Source: Litoditis marina (Eukaryota > Nematoda > Chromadorea > Rhabditida > Rhabditidae). Taken from it: a DNA stretch of 64,000 nt. Shown here piece after piece: positions 1 to 13,034 of the stretch (the stretch's first letter is position 1; the number at the start of each line of letters is the position of its first letter). The notes beneath the pieces were generated by a model that did not search any database, had not been told where the DNA came from, and saw nothing but the letters and a program-made list of their open reading frames with translations. The DNA is taken from the NCBI GenBank assembly GCA_964036275.1, contig OZ038433.1, forward strand, positions 5,249,048 through 5,313,047, given 5' to 3'. The position numbers were made by a program, and so were the translations under genes.

Positions 1-209
1 GCGGGTGTTCATTGGTCTCATGTTACTCATTGTTTGCGATCTTCTTGTTTTGCGAACCAATCTGATCTTCTGCTGGTCCCGATCCGATATTTTCGTGGTC
101 ACGCGAAAAACGCAACAAGCCACCCACGATCTGTTTGCATACGGCCGTATTTAAAAGTTAACAAGTTGGTCTCTTCCACTAAAGTGATCAACTACACTTC
201 AACTTTAGC

Positions 210-340
210 TATACTAGAAGTAAATTGAATAGTCGCGTAAATTTAGCATTATAATGAAGAATTGTGCACTTTGTCATGGCACGTTTCTGAGTTCTGCTGT
301 GTTTAACATCTTTCACGTGACTGGGCAATTGACTAGTATG
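210..340 (+). mobile_element. TATACTAGAAG MITE, copy 1
   Basis: First copy of a ~133-bp non-autonomous element whose ends are TATACTAGAAGTAAATTG and, inverted, TATACTGTTAGTCAATTG. The outer TA suggests TA target duplication, as for Tc1/mariner elements. This copy has a shortened right end (GACTAGTATG). Confidence 0.8.
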
Positions 341-1200
341 TGAGCTCCTTCAGAACGTGAGAACATTTTCCGGTGGTCTCATTTCACTTTTAGTTTTTGT
401 TTACTGCTCGTCTACCTACTACTTTCGAGATAATTTCGCATTTTTTGTAAAGTTGTCGCTAGGAACGGGATATGTTTTGTGTTCACAATGAATCTGAGTT
501 TGCAGGTAGGTACACATATCAAGTTTATAGTTTTCAATGTGCCAAACTTCAAGGTGTTGCAACTCAGAAAGCAAACCCAATCAAACTCTAAAACTGAACC
601 TATGATTCATTTTGGATAATCATTTTCCGAGCAAAACCCAATAAAACTTTTGGCTCAGAGTCGCTTCTGTAAATGACTGCTGGACCGTACGTGAACTTTG
701 CATAAACGCATATATGATTCATAACTGGAATTTAGGATTATATGTGGATTATTCGTCAGCGTTTTGTGTTCGCGCCGGTCGAACCAGGGGTAATAATTCG
801 TCGTTTGGGCGCAATCGTTGGATTATAATCGCGACACCCCGGATAGTTTACTCATAAAACCGGGGTATTTAGCAGCAATGTCCGGTACGAGTTCGAACAG
901 TTTGTTGAACAGTTAGGTTATCGATTTGGAAAATGTTGTTTCTTGATTTGCTACATAACAGTTCGGAAAACGATATTAGCTGTAGATACAGCAGTCTTGG
1001 CAAAGTGCATCAAAAGTTCGAAGTGATAGACGCATCATATTGTTTGTAAGGTGCTGTAAGACTTTTTTGAGTCTTGTAGTTGTTTACCTGTGAAACGCCG
1101 AACTCATACGGCTGTATTTTTTTATTCTTTTCTGAACTTTTGAGAATCTGAACACCAGTTATTGTTTTGTTTTTCTCTGTCCATCGTGTTAGAAATGATG

Positions 1201-1334
1201 TATACTGTTAGTCAATTGTACAGTCCCGTGAAACCTGAAAAACACAGCAGAACTCAGAAGCATGCAATCACAAAGTGCACGATGTCTCATTAGAATGCTA
1301 ACTTCCGCTGACTATTCAGTTTACTTTCAGTATA
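1201..1334 (-). mobile_element. TATACTAGAAG MITE, copy 2
   Basis: Inverted copy beginning TATACTGTTAGTC. The left half matches the family well. The right-hand end is diverged (TTTACTTTCAGTATA). Confidence 0.75.
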
Positions 1335-1518
1335 CACGTTCTTTCTTCACCAAGTTTGTTGATTTGATGCGCTTCTTTCGACTGTTTGCCGTCCTCATTT
1401 CTTCTGTATTTGAGCAGTCTTGCCATGATCTTCTGATATTATCATCAAACATTGTGTCAACAGATCACTCAGTTCAATCGGAGACAATGTCAGCTGCAAA
1501 CTCCGGAGAGCAGAGTTG

Positions 1519-1872
1519 GCTCTCTCTATCGTTCCCTCTCTCTCTTTCTCTCGTTCTCTCTTTATTTATCAGTCTTTCTCCCCCCTTTCCTCCCCCTCTC
1601 GTCATCTCTCTTCTCCTCTCTACCCTCTCTCTCTTCCCACTTTCTTTCCTTGAACGCTCCCTTCGGCCTCATTTTCTCACATCGCTCTTCTACACTCTTC
1701 TACTTCGTCATCTATTTCTATCGTTTCTCATCCACCCCTCACCCTCCCTCCAAAATGCCCTCTCTTCCCCCATCTCTCTCTCAATCCTCCCCTTTCTCTC
1801 TTTTCCCTCCCTCCCCTTTCTCTCTTTCCCCTTCCCCTCCCTCCAAAACACCCCCTCTTCCCCCTCCCGCTA
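1519..1872. repeat. Long imperfect pyrimidine tract
   Basis: About 350 bases almost entirely of C and T on the plus strand, a mix of CTCT, CCCTCC and TTTC blocks. The long open frames crossing it (rich in Ser, Leu, Pro and Phe) are products of the composition. Confidence 0.9.
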
Positions 1873-2104
1873 CCTTTCGTCAACTCTCGCCGGTACGCGT
1901 CATTTCACGTACTAAATACGGTGGAAACTCGTTCCCGACCGATAGGACCATAAGTGGCAACACCTATCAAAATAATGCGACAGGCAGTAAAAACCGCGTA
2001 TCCGCTGCGTCCAAATTGTCGCGCGTAGTACGAAAATCGCCATCCACGCCAAACTGCCACTGTGTACTGTACTTTTCCTCTAACTCATTGGGAGAGACTT
2101 CTTA

Positions 2105-2300
2105 TAGTCGTCGCTCAGAGAAAGGCGGTGAGCGATATACTGTATATATCGTTTTTTGCTGTGTAAAAACACACATATTAGACCTGTCCCCACCCCTGAG
2201 ATCAGCCAAGTTAGTATAGTGGTTAAAGTTCACGTCTCCGATACCTTTGGGCGAGGTTCGAGTACACGAGACAGATATTTTATAAATTTAGCCCACACAT
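2105..2300 (+). mobile_element. SINE-like unit with tRNA-related segment, copy 1
   Basis: It starts with GGCGGTGAGCGATATACTGT and has GCTGTGTAAAAACACACAT. A tRNA-like part follows: A-box-like TTAGTATAGTGGTTAA and B-box-like AGGTTCGAGTAC. It ends TATAAATTTAGCCCAC. The same order of modules recurs at 25976-26172 and 47083-47236. Confidence 0.5.
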
Positions 2301-2910
2301 CTTGTGCGAGTTACATTATAACCCTTCGTAGAATATAACAGTAAAATATTTATGAAGATTAGGTGGTTGTTCAGTCATATCTGTAATTTATATACCTTTT
2401 CAAACAAGAACCGAGTAAACACGTTGTTTCCTTTACTATTAAGCTCCAGAGCATACTGTAGCAAGTTGTTTGCGCTGTGTTACTAAATGTTTTCTAGTTT
2501 AGTTAGTTGTTGGTGCGTACATCGGATTATTCTATTTGCTGAGAAAATTGCGATTTATTTCTCTATTTTTACAGCCCTGCAACTCACGTTCAACCGGACC
2601 GGAAAATTTGTTGCAGGGCTTATATGCTCTTAGGATAGGTTCGTACGTTTAATTTCGGTGTTTTACGCTCGCGTTTCACGAAAAACTTTTGAAACTTCCA
2701 CTCTCCCTCTCACACGCTACTTTTTGATACGTGCGTGGTCTTGAAAAACTGTGAAATGGTAGTAGTCTACTAAGGAAAAACATAAACAAAAACACACGAA
2801 GTGAATCTCAGAGTGATAAGAAGTGTATTTTTCGGTTCGTAGCTGCGAATTCGTCATTTTACACTACTCCTCTCCTCCAATCTACCACTTTATCGTTGTT
2901 TTCCAAACTC

Positions 2911-2939
2911 TTCTCTCTCTCTCTCTCTCTCTCTCCCTC

Positions 2940-2996
<57 letters not shown>
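2911..2996. repeat. (CT)n microsatellite
   Basis: A near-perfect CT run of about 86 bases with two CCCT interruptions. Open frames through it encode only Ser-Leu or Glu-Arg repeats. Confidence 0.95.
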
Positions 2997-2997
<1 letters not shown>

Positions 2998-5365
2998 ACT
3001 CTCTCCCATATTGTATCGCTAAACCCCCTGCGTGTTATCATATTAGGCTAGTAGACTATACCATCAACATTTGATCTTGTGAATTTTGCCGCCCGCCGTT
3101 TAATGCGAATTAGCAACTTTCGATTCACGAACTTTTAGATTCTTAGACGTTTCTTATGGTAGTTTTCTACCAAGTGATAGAAACGTGTTTTGGGTTCGAA
3201 TATGCAAAGTGTGTTATTTGTTTCGCTGTGCACTGTAGTTTGGTTATCGTTTCTGCTTTCCATACTCTGCGATGTATTCTAAATCAGGCTACAACTAAAT
3301 TTGGAATCTATTCCCTGATGTGCATTGTGCAGATATAATAGTATCCTATTTACTTAGTATGAGTTATATTTCTTGATTTTATACTAATTCTGTTTGGAAG
3401 AAAGTCCCTTTTGCATCGTAAATATGCGTTTCTACCGTGGCACGGTAGTGTTTCATGATAAACTACCCCCTGGGAGTGCGTTTTACAATGGCCCTTTCGG
3501 TTGCCACGTCTGCTGAGAGAGTACTGATAGGAAGCAAAGTTCAAAGAACTGTATTCTCTTGGCATTAGATCTCACTCTGTGCTCCTTTTCTCTGGAACAA
3601 TGTGACTGTAGGTTCGCTATTTGGAGGTACTATTAAAAGGTTTTTGATAGTTACAAACAAATTGCGTTACTATACTATCATTTTATTGTGCACGAAAAAG
3701 TTGCAGATCTGTTATGATTTCGAATCAGATTGAGCAATACATTACACAAAATAACGTTTAAGATCTTGAATATAGGATCTTAGCGGGATAGTTGACAGCT
3801 CATGTAAAGTTAAAGTGGTGTAGTTTTCTTGTGACATCAATAAATTGTTCATTAGTAAATTTGAAAAGTTCACTAGGGTTCTAGTAACAAATCCGGGTGA
3901 CTTTGTGTATCTACACATTTTCGTGTCACCACTTGTGTAGCGTGAACGAGTAGATCCTGCAAAACAGAACAACATATTTTTTGTTCATGAAACAAAGCAC
4001 AACTTTACTTCCTCCAATACTTTATATGGAACTCCCAAAACAGAACGACGTTCTAAGATCTTTATTTATTTGCTCGTAGTCATTAACCCCCCTTGAACCA
4101 CTGATAGAACATTCTGTGGACGACACCAGAACCTTCCCATCTTTTGCTCCTTATCGCAACTAGGTTGCTGGATCATAGAACACACAGAACCCTTCTGAAC
4201 GAGTGATCTGTCCTCATTTTGCAGCAATATGCGATCATTTTGTGTTTCTGCAGGTGCAATTCTTAAGTATTCAAACAACATGTCCACTGTGACGGTACAA
4301 TGTTTTGTATTCGTAGTTTGATCCCGCTGCGTTTTACTAACAATTTATAATATGATGTATTGCATAAAGAACTTCAACTGGGCTATAGTAAATTCCTATA
4401 CGGGGTGTCCATTTAGAAGCTGTAGTGAGATCTGCAAATGCAGAGACACCAAACTACAAACTGGCCAGATTAGAGAAACGCGTCCCTTTACGCCTGTACT
4501 TTTGTGCGCGAACCTTCACGCTCTCTTTTTTCCAGTGCATTCTGCAGGGTTTCGTTGACTTTGTTCCAGTTTGTGTCGCCATAAAACACTTGGCTGATGA
4601 AATGATGGATGGCCTGCTTTTCGTGAACCGATTGCCTTTTTCTATCAAGGAGAAGTTGGCAATGTAAATAATTGATAGACAAAGAGGTAAACACTAGGGC
4701 AGACAATTATAACTCGGCATCGTCTAGGCAGGTACTCTCACACATTATCATGGAACTTTTTTTTTTAGCTAAACCTCAAATCATCAACGTTCACGCTAAA
4801 AGGGCACATGTTGGTCTGTGTTTGGATATCTCCGGGTTTCGTAGTTGTATGCGAGTTCTTCTATGTACGTAGATCAAACTACATTCCCGAAATGGTCGGC
4901 CTGATGTAGACTTCGCGACTCTTCTCAGCGCTCTCGACCTATTTTTCTAGAACAAAGTTTTTGTGCATGGTGTTCCAAATAAGAATTTGATGAGAGGAAA
5001 TCGTCATAAGGGGCTGAAACGGTACGTGTCAGTATCTGCTGTGTTTGTAGTTTCATCATAGTTGTAGATCAGTCGTAAGTTCGTAAGCATTTATGACTTG
5101 ATTACAGAAGGAAGTACAACTCATTCATGATCAGAATGTTCTATGATTCTCTTTATGCGTACTTTTGACTTGTTTTTCGAAAACGTAGTTCCTTTAACTC
5201 TGTAGCCAGAAAACTCCATGAGCGGGCCATGTTCCAAATTCACGAATTGATTGACAATGCTAGTTTCAGTTTGTGATCCTCCCAAATTAGACATGATGGG
5301 ACTATTCCGAGTGATCACTTGACTTGTTGTTTGGTCAAGCTGCAAACACACCCGGCATCATTGTA

Positions 5366-5475
5366 CCATTCTGCGTCTCTCGGTTTGCCCACTATTTTGC
5401 GACACTCGTATCCCGGTGGGATGGGAGGGCAGAGAAACAGCGTGTGTTTGATGAGACGCAGGTTGAGATGAAAAG
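5366..5475. repeat. CTGCGTCTCTCGG dispersed repeat, copy 1
   Basis: It shares CTGCGTCTCTCGGTTTGCC, then GCGACACTCGTATCC and GGGATG, with the copies at 44655-44735 and 49418-49530. It ends GAGACGCAGGTTGAG, giving an inverted CTGCGTCTC at its right border. Mobile origin is likely; class unknown. Confidence 0.6.
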
Positions 5476-5801
5476 GCCGGGATATCCATGAATACGGCCT
5501 CTGACCGAGATTCGCCGATTCAGTCTGGACTTTGCGACCACCGTAATTGCCCTAATGAATTAGTATCACCGTATCATTTGTCGCGCGGCATTCACAAAAA
5601 GAAGCTGACCTTCAACATAGACATCTTTAAAGATTTTTATGACACTGTAAAGGTTACGTCTCAGTCTCATAAAGTTAGTTTAAAGTTCCACGTCTGACGC
5701 TCCGCGTTGAAACTGCTCTACTTTGTTTACGGGCGCAAAGTACATATAGAGGTTGTTCAGAGAACAGCAGGCCCAGAATGATATATATTACATACTTACT
5801 T

Positions 5802-5918
5802 GAAGAACGACTATTTTGTGGTCCAATCCCAACGCTTCAGTCCTTTAAACTGCAATCCATTTTCCAATTGCAGTTCAAAGGACCGTTGACACGGGATTGG
5901 TCCACATAATCGTTCTTC
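5802..5918. mobile_element. Hairpin MITE with GTCCAATCCC arms, copy 1
   Basis: Nearly the whole element is one inverted repeat: GAAGAACGACTATTTTGTGG at the left and its approximate reverse complement at the right, with CAGTCCTTTAAACTGCAAT in the left arm. A second copy is at 45621-45732. Confidence 0.75.
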
Positions 5919-6286
5919 TTTAATCACTTACTTAGTTGTCCGGTTGCTCAGAGTGCGGCTGTTTTTCTGAGGGTCCCAACACTTCTTTCAATCTTTCTTT
6001 TTACTTAGAAAGGATCTCTGTTTGTAGTTTGTTCCTATTGCTTTTTTGTGGATATTCACACTATTTGATGTGTGCGAAGGTCAAACTACAACTCAGACTT
6101 GGTCACCCAACCTGCAAAAGTGTTCTCTGATACAACGTTTCCACTATTGATCCGGCCAGTTGTTCTATCTCTTTAAAAGTCAATGAAATGCGCAAATTAG
6201 CTGCGCGCGCGTAGCCGACACGTTTGCGAGTTTGATCTCTTGCGACTGCCGCATACATCACTGTCACTTGAAGAAGAAACTTCGCC

Positions 6287-9200
6287 ATGTCGAGTGAGAC
6301 TGCGCAGCGCCGGCCGACCAACTGTGCGCCCATGGCGCCCACACTGTATCCTACCTTTATTCCTGACGGGGTAAGTGTCGACTTATTACCATATGAGCCT
6401 ATTCTGCCTATTCTGTGGAAGGTTTTGGTACTGGTAGTTTCTGGTCTGAAGGTGATACAAGGGTCAAGTAGTACCATAGCTTCATGTGTAACTCAGAGCT
6501 GAGTATCATGCTCTAACCGTTTTCGCTACACTAGAAGTTCTCAATCCTCTCCAAGTTTATCGCGACGTTGTGATCGCACAATTCTCCACACCTAATACAG
6601 CGATCTAGAAAGATAAAAACATCATTTCTGCAGTTTTAGTGAAGTTCGGAGCCTAAATACGCTCGGTCTTCAATACACCAACGCTTCTATACGTTCCGGT
6701 TTTCTGAAGGCTCTCTCTTCTTAACTATTCCATTCAACATTAATATTAGTCTAGACACCAGACGCACATCGACACTTTTTCTTCATGTTCGTTTGTCGCG
6801 CACTATTCTTTTTCGTATTTACAGTGCATTAGAGGGGTATTTTTCTGGAATGTTACACTTGTGTTTTATGCAAATCCGTGTGTCCGCTACTGTTATAATC
6901 CGGGGGGCTCTATTCGAGTGGAGCGCACTCCCAACTACCAAATTCACTCTCAACCACCACGACATACACTGTTTTTAGTCGAAATCTAGAGTTAAAAAAC
7001 CTCTAGTTCAAGTTTCACTCGCTTCTATACGTTCCGGTTTTCTGAAGGATCTCTCTTCTTTTCTGTTTTTCCTGTTTTCCTGTTTTCTAAATGGCTTCTA
7101 AACCATATTCACTCACAACCACCACAAAATGTACTGTTTTTAGACAAAATATAGAGTTGAAAAAGTGTGGTTCACGTAAAACGTGAAAAGTGTTGTCTTG
7201 CTCTCTGATTGGTTGCACTATCTACATTCTTTCCTAGGTAGACTGATCTCTGTAAAGGTAATGGCTATATTGACAAGGACTTGTGAAAAACCTGTTGGTT
7301 TGCAACTTCTACACTTAATTACCCAATAAAGCCTTTGAGAGAAATTCCGAACCTGCTCCTGCAAACCTACTGTAAGATTCTCTCAAAAAAGTCCGTCGGC
7401 TGCTGTGCGCCAACAATTGTCGATGTATTTGTTTTTCTAATAATAATTCATTATCCATGTAGAATTACATTATCAACAATGGAATTTGTAGTTTGATCCC
7501 GCTGTGTTTTCGCACGTTTTTTTGGGAATAGCGCCGTGGATTCGGATCAAACCACAATCAGTGATGATTATCCTTTTGGGATCATAGGGTTCAACTCACA
7601 ACTCAGACTACAATCTTACCTCATTATCAGCAGTTTGTTTTGTCTGTTATGGGTTACATCATAACCATGTGACGATATATTTCATGCAAACACGGAAATG
7701 ATGTGTTTGTCATACTCACTTTATCAGTAGACATTAACTTGTAAATATTGTTCCATTGAACTGTCAAACTACAAGAACCGCCTGTGGCTAGAGAAAACTG
7801 AGAGAGCACGCGAAAAGAGAGACGCAGAGACTCAGAGAACCATATCTCACAGAACCTATCAGGGTAGATTTAACTACAACTGAGATGAATCGGTATCACT
7901 TCAATATAGTCCCTTCCTCAACGTAAACCACGTGGACCGAGTTCCGTATCGAACTACAACCAGATATCACCTTGTACATTTGAAACTGATAAAATCTACT
8001 GTTTTTGCTGCTGTAACCAAATTCCTTCCCTGATGACATATTTGATAGATAAGGCTAATCCATCACTATTCATTATTTAATGACCAAGTTCACCGCAAAT
8101 CAAGTGAGCTTCTGAAAAGCTGTCTTCAATATTGCTAGCATACAGAATGTCAATCCCTCGATAAATTTCATGCGGCACCTCTCGAGCTACTAGCGTGAGC
8201 TTCTCATGAGATTCTATTGATTTCTTATTACAACATTGAGGGTTCATGAGTAGCTCATGAGGCGAGAGAAACTCATATGAACACTCTTGAGGTTGGACGA
8301 TTTCCTACGCCGCCTGCTTCATGCTGAGCATCGTACTTCAATTATACTCTGAGTTTATTCACGTTTTACGTGTACGCGAATTTGCCGTGTACCACTGTCA
8401 CATTCAAGCACTCTTATTTTGGATATATGAAACAGATGTATTCGAATACCCCCCCCCCTCCCCCAGTTATCTCTGAACTCTGTCGGTTTCCACCCGATTA
8501 CCGACCCATGAGTCCTCTTTAAAGGGACCGTTCTTCTTTAATGTGCAATGTAGGTAAATTTTGAAAAATGAAAAAAGTAATTTGTTCTGTTTTGAAATGA
8601 AAGTTCATACTCTACGTACAGAGAGTGGAAAGAATCCCATTATTACGGAGCAAAATAGAAGCGAACAGGATTTGGGTTACTGTAATGCAGCAATCCTTAT
8701 TCTATCACTGCTTTGTAGTTTTCATGATATTTACAAATCTTTCTTCTCAGATTTCATATTGGTGAATTTTGACATGTTTTGAGTATGGTTTTGTAATTTT
8801 ATGGACATTTTGAAAATTTTGTACGTAGGTGAACTCGGCGGTGTATGTACGTGCGCGTGGTCGCGCCGCATTTTTGAGAACACGGAGCAAGACAGGAAGT
8901 TGACACCTATACGAATGATTTGGGTTTTTTAATGTGAACAGTATCGACTAATCAGCTCAAACCTTCAAATTAAAGAGGAACGGTCCCTTTAACCAGCCAT
9001 TATTACTGGGCGGACATGCTACCAGCTGTAATTCTGTCACAGACGGTAAAGAAAACAATCACCCGAAAATGCGTATAGTCCTTTTCATTCCTATTCAGAC
9101 CGTTACAGTGAGTACTTCGGCAGAAATGGTATCTGAGAACGCGATATTTTTGAAAGCGCTTTGACCGTGAATGAATAATCACCGAATGTACGAATAGTTC

Positions 9201-12200
9201 TTCTCATTCCTATGTGGACTTTTACATTACTTAATAGAACATTCTCGAATGGCTAGGAAGTGTCAGTTCATCTTTTCTCCATGAACCATTCGGCATTTCT
9301 CGAATCCTCACCGTATTTCTCACATTCGTTGACCTTTTCGATATAATCGCATACTGTGTTCAATACTTCTTACTGTGTCCGTTTCAGCTGGACATGGACT
9401 ATGACTTCTATCAGGAGGAGGACTTCGATGACTCCTACTCATTCGAGGAGTACAACTTCCAGCCCGCCACCCCACAGAAAATGGTCAAAGTAAAGAGGTG
9501 AGTGCAGTTTCTGTTATAGCAGTAACAGATTTTTGTTTCTGTTATAGTTTCTATTCTAGTGGTACCAGTAAAGCTTTGAGACTTCCGAGTGCTGAAAGCG
9601 ACAGAGGTTTCCTACTGTAGGTATGTATGTAGGGTGGAAACAGCATATACTGTTAGTCAATTGCACAGTCACGTGGAGCATGTTAAACACAGCAGAACTC
9701 AGAAACGTGCAATGAAAAAGTGCACTATGCCTCTTTAGAATGCTAACTTTACGTGACTATTCAATTTACCAATAGTATATAATGTCCAACCCTTCCTATG
9801 GCTGTGTTATTGTTTGACTGACAATTGTATGGACAATTGGTGTGTACAACATATATCAGCTGTGATTAGATAAAAAGTACAATTATATGATGCTCGCAAG
9901 AAAGGTCTGGGTGGCCTAAAAACAAGAGAGGTATAAACTATTATTATTATCATTACTAAGAAACAAAACTCCTTCAAATCGAATGATCACCAGAATGGTA
10001 CAAACTAAAAATTCATCTTTGTACGTCCTAGAAGTAAATTAAATAGTCGCGTAAACCTTTAAAACAAAGAAAACCTACAACTTTCTTACCAGAGTTTTGG
10101 AAAATATATAGTTATCAAAATCTTCCGTTCAAACTATCAAACCTATTACAACATAACATAAACGACAATTCTGTGAGTTCTTCTGATTAACCGAAAATAT
10201 TTTGCTGAAAGTTCACATGATCATTATTGATTTATTGATTTCTGCTACACGGGGGTATCAGTGGACAAATCTGTTTGTATTCGTTGTTAACTGCCATTCA
10301 GCGTTTTTCGTTGCATCGGAGTGAAACCTGTTTCGGGGTTGCTGTCGAGATAGGTAGCAAAGCCAAATAGCAACGACATATTATGTCCGGCTGGACATTA
10401 TTCAATTATTTTAACACATTTGTATTGTATTTTGTATAAAACAAATATGTGTCTTTGTAATGCGGACTTTTGAAACAAATTTGAGTGTTTTCGAACACAT
10501 AATTTTGACACAAGTAGGCAGTTTGGCAGGTTTTGAATATGAACCATTTTATATCATTATTGTAATAAATCGCCAACTCAAGTTTTCCCTACAAACAGAC
10601 TCATTGCTTATACGAGATGTGCATTTTGCCCAAACAGTATAGAATAGAATAGAATAGAATAGAATAAAATAGAATAGAATAGAATAGAATAAAATTTCTA
10701 TTCTATTATATTCTATTCTATTCTATTCTATTCAAACATTGTGATTTAGGGTTCTCTTTCCAAAATAGGCCCATACGGTGTATGTGGCCCTTTCCCGCTT
10801 TGTTTGTAGTTCGGTCACTTCACTTCGCTTGAAGTTCGTGAATTACGATGTGTTCTAAAATCAAACTACAACAATTTTCACTTCGTATAGGCCTGTTCGC
10901 TAACAGTGTACGGCAAGAACTGAATAGGTGCCACGCCCGTTCTCTGCCCGTTCTCCCCCTTTTTGCCCCGAATTCGCCCGAACCCGTTCTCTGGTTCTAT
11001 GGTTCGGATGACATCAGTTGACCTCGTTGATTCCATCTCATTTAGCTTTCGATACCCGTTTCTCTCCCGGTCTCGCCGCATTATCACAAATCGAATGTTC
11101 TAGTTCTTACAAAATACTTATGATACGAAGTAAAGAGAAGTATAATTATATATTTATTTGGGAGGTAAACACGGAATTTTCGATTATCTAACGAAAATTG
11201 CACTCTAAGAAAGTTGAACCTGACGTAATTGTTACGTACGTAAACCTTGTTCTAAGTGGAAAGTAGAGTACATCAATACGCAGAAAAGAACTACTGTAAA
11301 TGTAACTTCTTTTTATTACACTTTTTCTACGTTTTAGAGTTCCTGAATCCCTCTAAACTGTTTCTTTCCGAAAGTTTTCTCACGCCCTGTCTCGTTATCA
11401 CTACCTGTTGTGCAGTAATTTCGCCTGTAACTGCGCGTTTATGGCAAACTAAAAAGTTTTGTCACTGTTTTCTACCCTAAAATGATTATATTTTGGATGG
11501 AGAATGCAAATCCATAAAACTTCATAGCTGTGTTACAACTAAGGCAACTCCTTGTGTTTCGTAAATGATGCGCTCATCCCTTCCAAAACATTGTCACAAT
11601 TTTGTATGTTTCGAACTAAATCAGAGTTTAGTTCTGTTAAAGACCTTATAGTTTTTCAATTCTCGCATTTGATTCCGTTCCTACATATAAATGTTTCAAT
11701 ATACTTTTATACAAACGGAAAAACAGTAACACGTAGAACATGTTTTGTTCGGAAAGGGAGATAAGATGGGAATTACACGTATATGGCCCGCTATCTTTGA
11801 CAGAACTGCCTTATTTATCGTAGCAATTAGACCATAAATCAGTCTGTTAACGAAAGAAACAATGACGACCCCCAGCTAGATTTCGGCTGTCAATTGGGAC
11901 ATAGTTCTCGCCCGGTGAAGTCGTGGCGTGTGGAGAAACTACGGTAGCAGGAATTCAGCTGTGTAGCTGTAGCTAATTCGAATAGTACTTGCCCGGGGAT
12001 GAAGAGACAAGTTACGGTAGCACTTCATCGTTTGTGTGGATGAAGCTAATTGTGATAGTATTGGACCTATGAAGATGGCCAAACTAAACTACGGTAGCAC
12101 CTATTGCTCGGTGTGCAACGCGAAAGGCCAAACTGAGAGTTATATTTGCGTGAGCTAGTAAGATAAATATAAATGAAAACAGATCAATCACCGGTTGATA

Positions 12201-12963
12201 ATGAATGATTCTACATAACGTGAGTCAAGAGCTTCCGGCGGACTCATAGTTTTACTGGCTGGCGCCAAAGTAACAGTTAGCTACCAACCGACCACCCACC
12301 CTGCACCTATTATCGAGAGGGTATTACAACATGTTTCACACGTTATGTACAATGACTCAGTCACTAAATTGTCATTTTGCTTTTGAGTAGTGACTAGTTT
12401 CATGTGAACCATAATACCTAACCATGCGGGGCAAGGTGGTTAGAGACCGCGCAAAACGAGAGACGCAGAGCAGTTTTGAACTCATGACAATTGATTACTC
12501 TTCAGACGTGATAAGTTATATGGTTCTATTCATTAGTTGAGGTATATAGATGTTTATACACGAAGAAAACGTGAAAATTTCAAGTTTCTAGATGAAAATC
12601 ACTCAGATGAGTCCAAACTACAAAAGTGGCATAAGTCAAAATCTAATGCGTTTCTCTATGAGTGCGCGGAAACCGGCGTGTTTGCTCGCGCATTTTCCCT
12701 CTTTGGGGCCACTCGATGTTTATTTGTTTTTTGAACCACGAAAGCTGACCCCAGCGACGGCTGACTCCCAACTTATCTCACTTTTGGTCGCGTCATTCAT
12801 CTTTCTTTCTACCCTTCTCTCTTTGACTCTCTCTTTCTTTGTTTCTTCCATTTCATCAAATTCCGCTCTCTCTCTCTGCGTCTTACTCTGTCTCTTGCTC
12901 GCTGTCTTCACTTTTCTATCCGTGTCCTCTCAATTGTTTCTCTCTCTCTTCTCTTTCTCTCTA

Positions 12964-13034
<71 letters not shown>

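Larger units (their letters stand above)
1..6286. other. Non-coding region upstream of gene A
   Basis: No open reading frame here has domain content or exon-like composition. The region holds two copies of the TATACTAGAAG element, pyrimidine tracts, a SINE-like unit, a hairpin element and one copy of the CTGCGTCTC repeat. Any promoter for gene A should lie near its right-hand end, but no clear core element was seen. Confidence 0.6.
6371..9387 (+). other. Gene A intron 1 (3.0 kb)
   Basis: It starts GTAAGT and ends TGTTTCAG. It contains a ~70-bp fold-back, a 466-bp TTAA-flanked element and a stretch with repeated CTCATGAG (8170-8290). No coding exon was recognised. Confidence 0.7.

Noticed and set aside
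1262..2219. Overlapping open frames of 217 and 255 codons
   Set aside because: They exist because a long pyrimidine tract has few stop codons; composition is Ser/Leu/Pro/Phe only and no domain or splice structure is present.
12425..12490. tRNA-like sequence (GGTGGTTAGAGACC, GTTTTGAACTC)
   Set aside because: No acceptor stem, poor B box and no clear anticodon arm; too weak to list as a feature.
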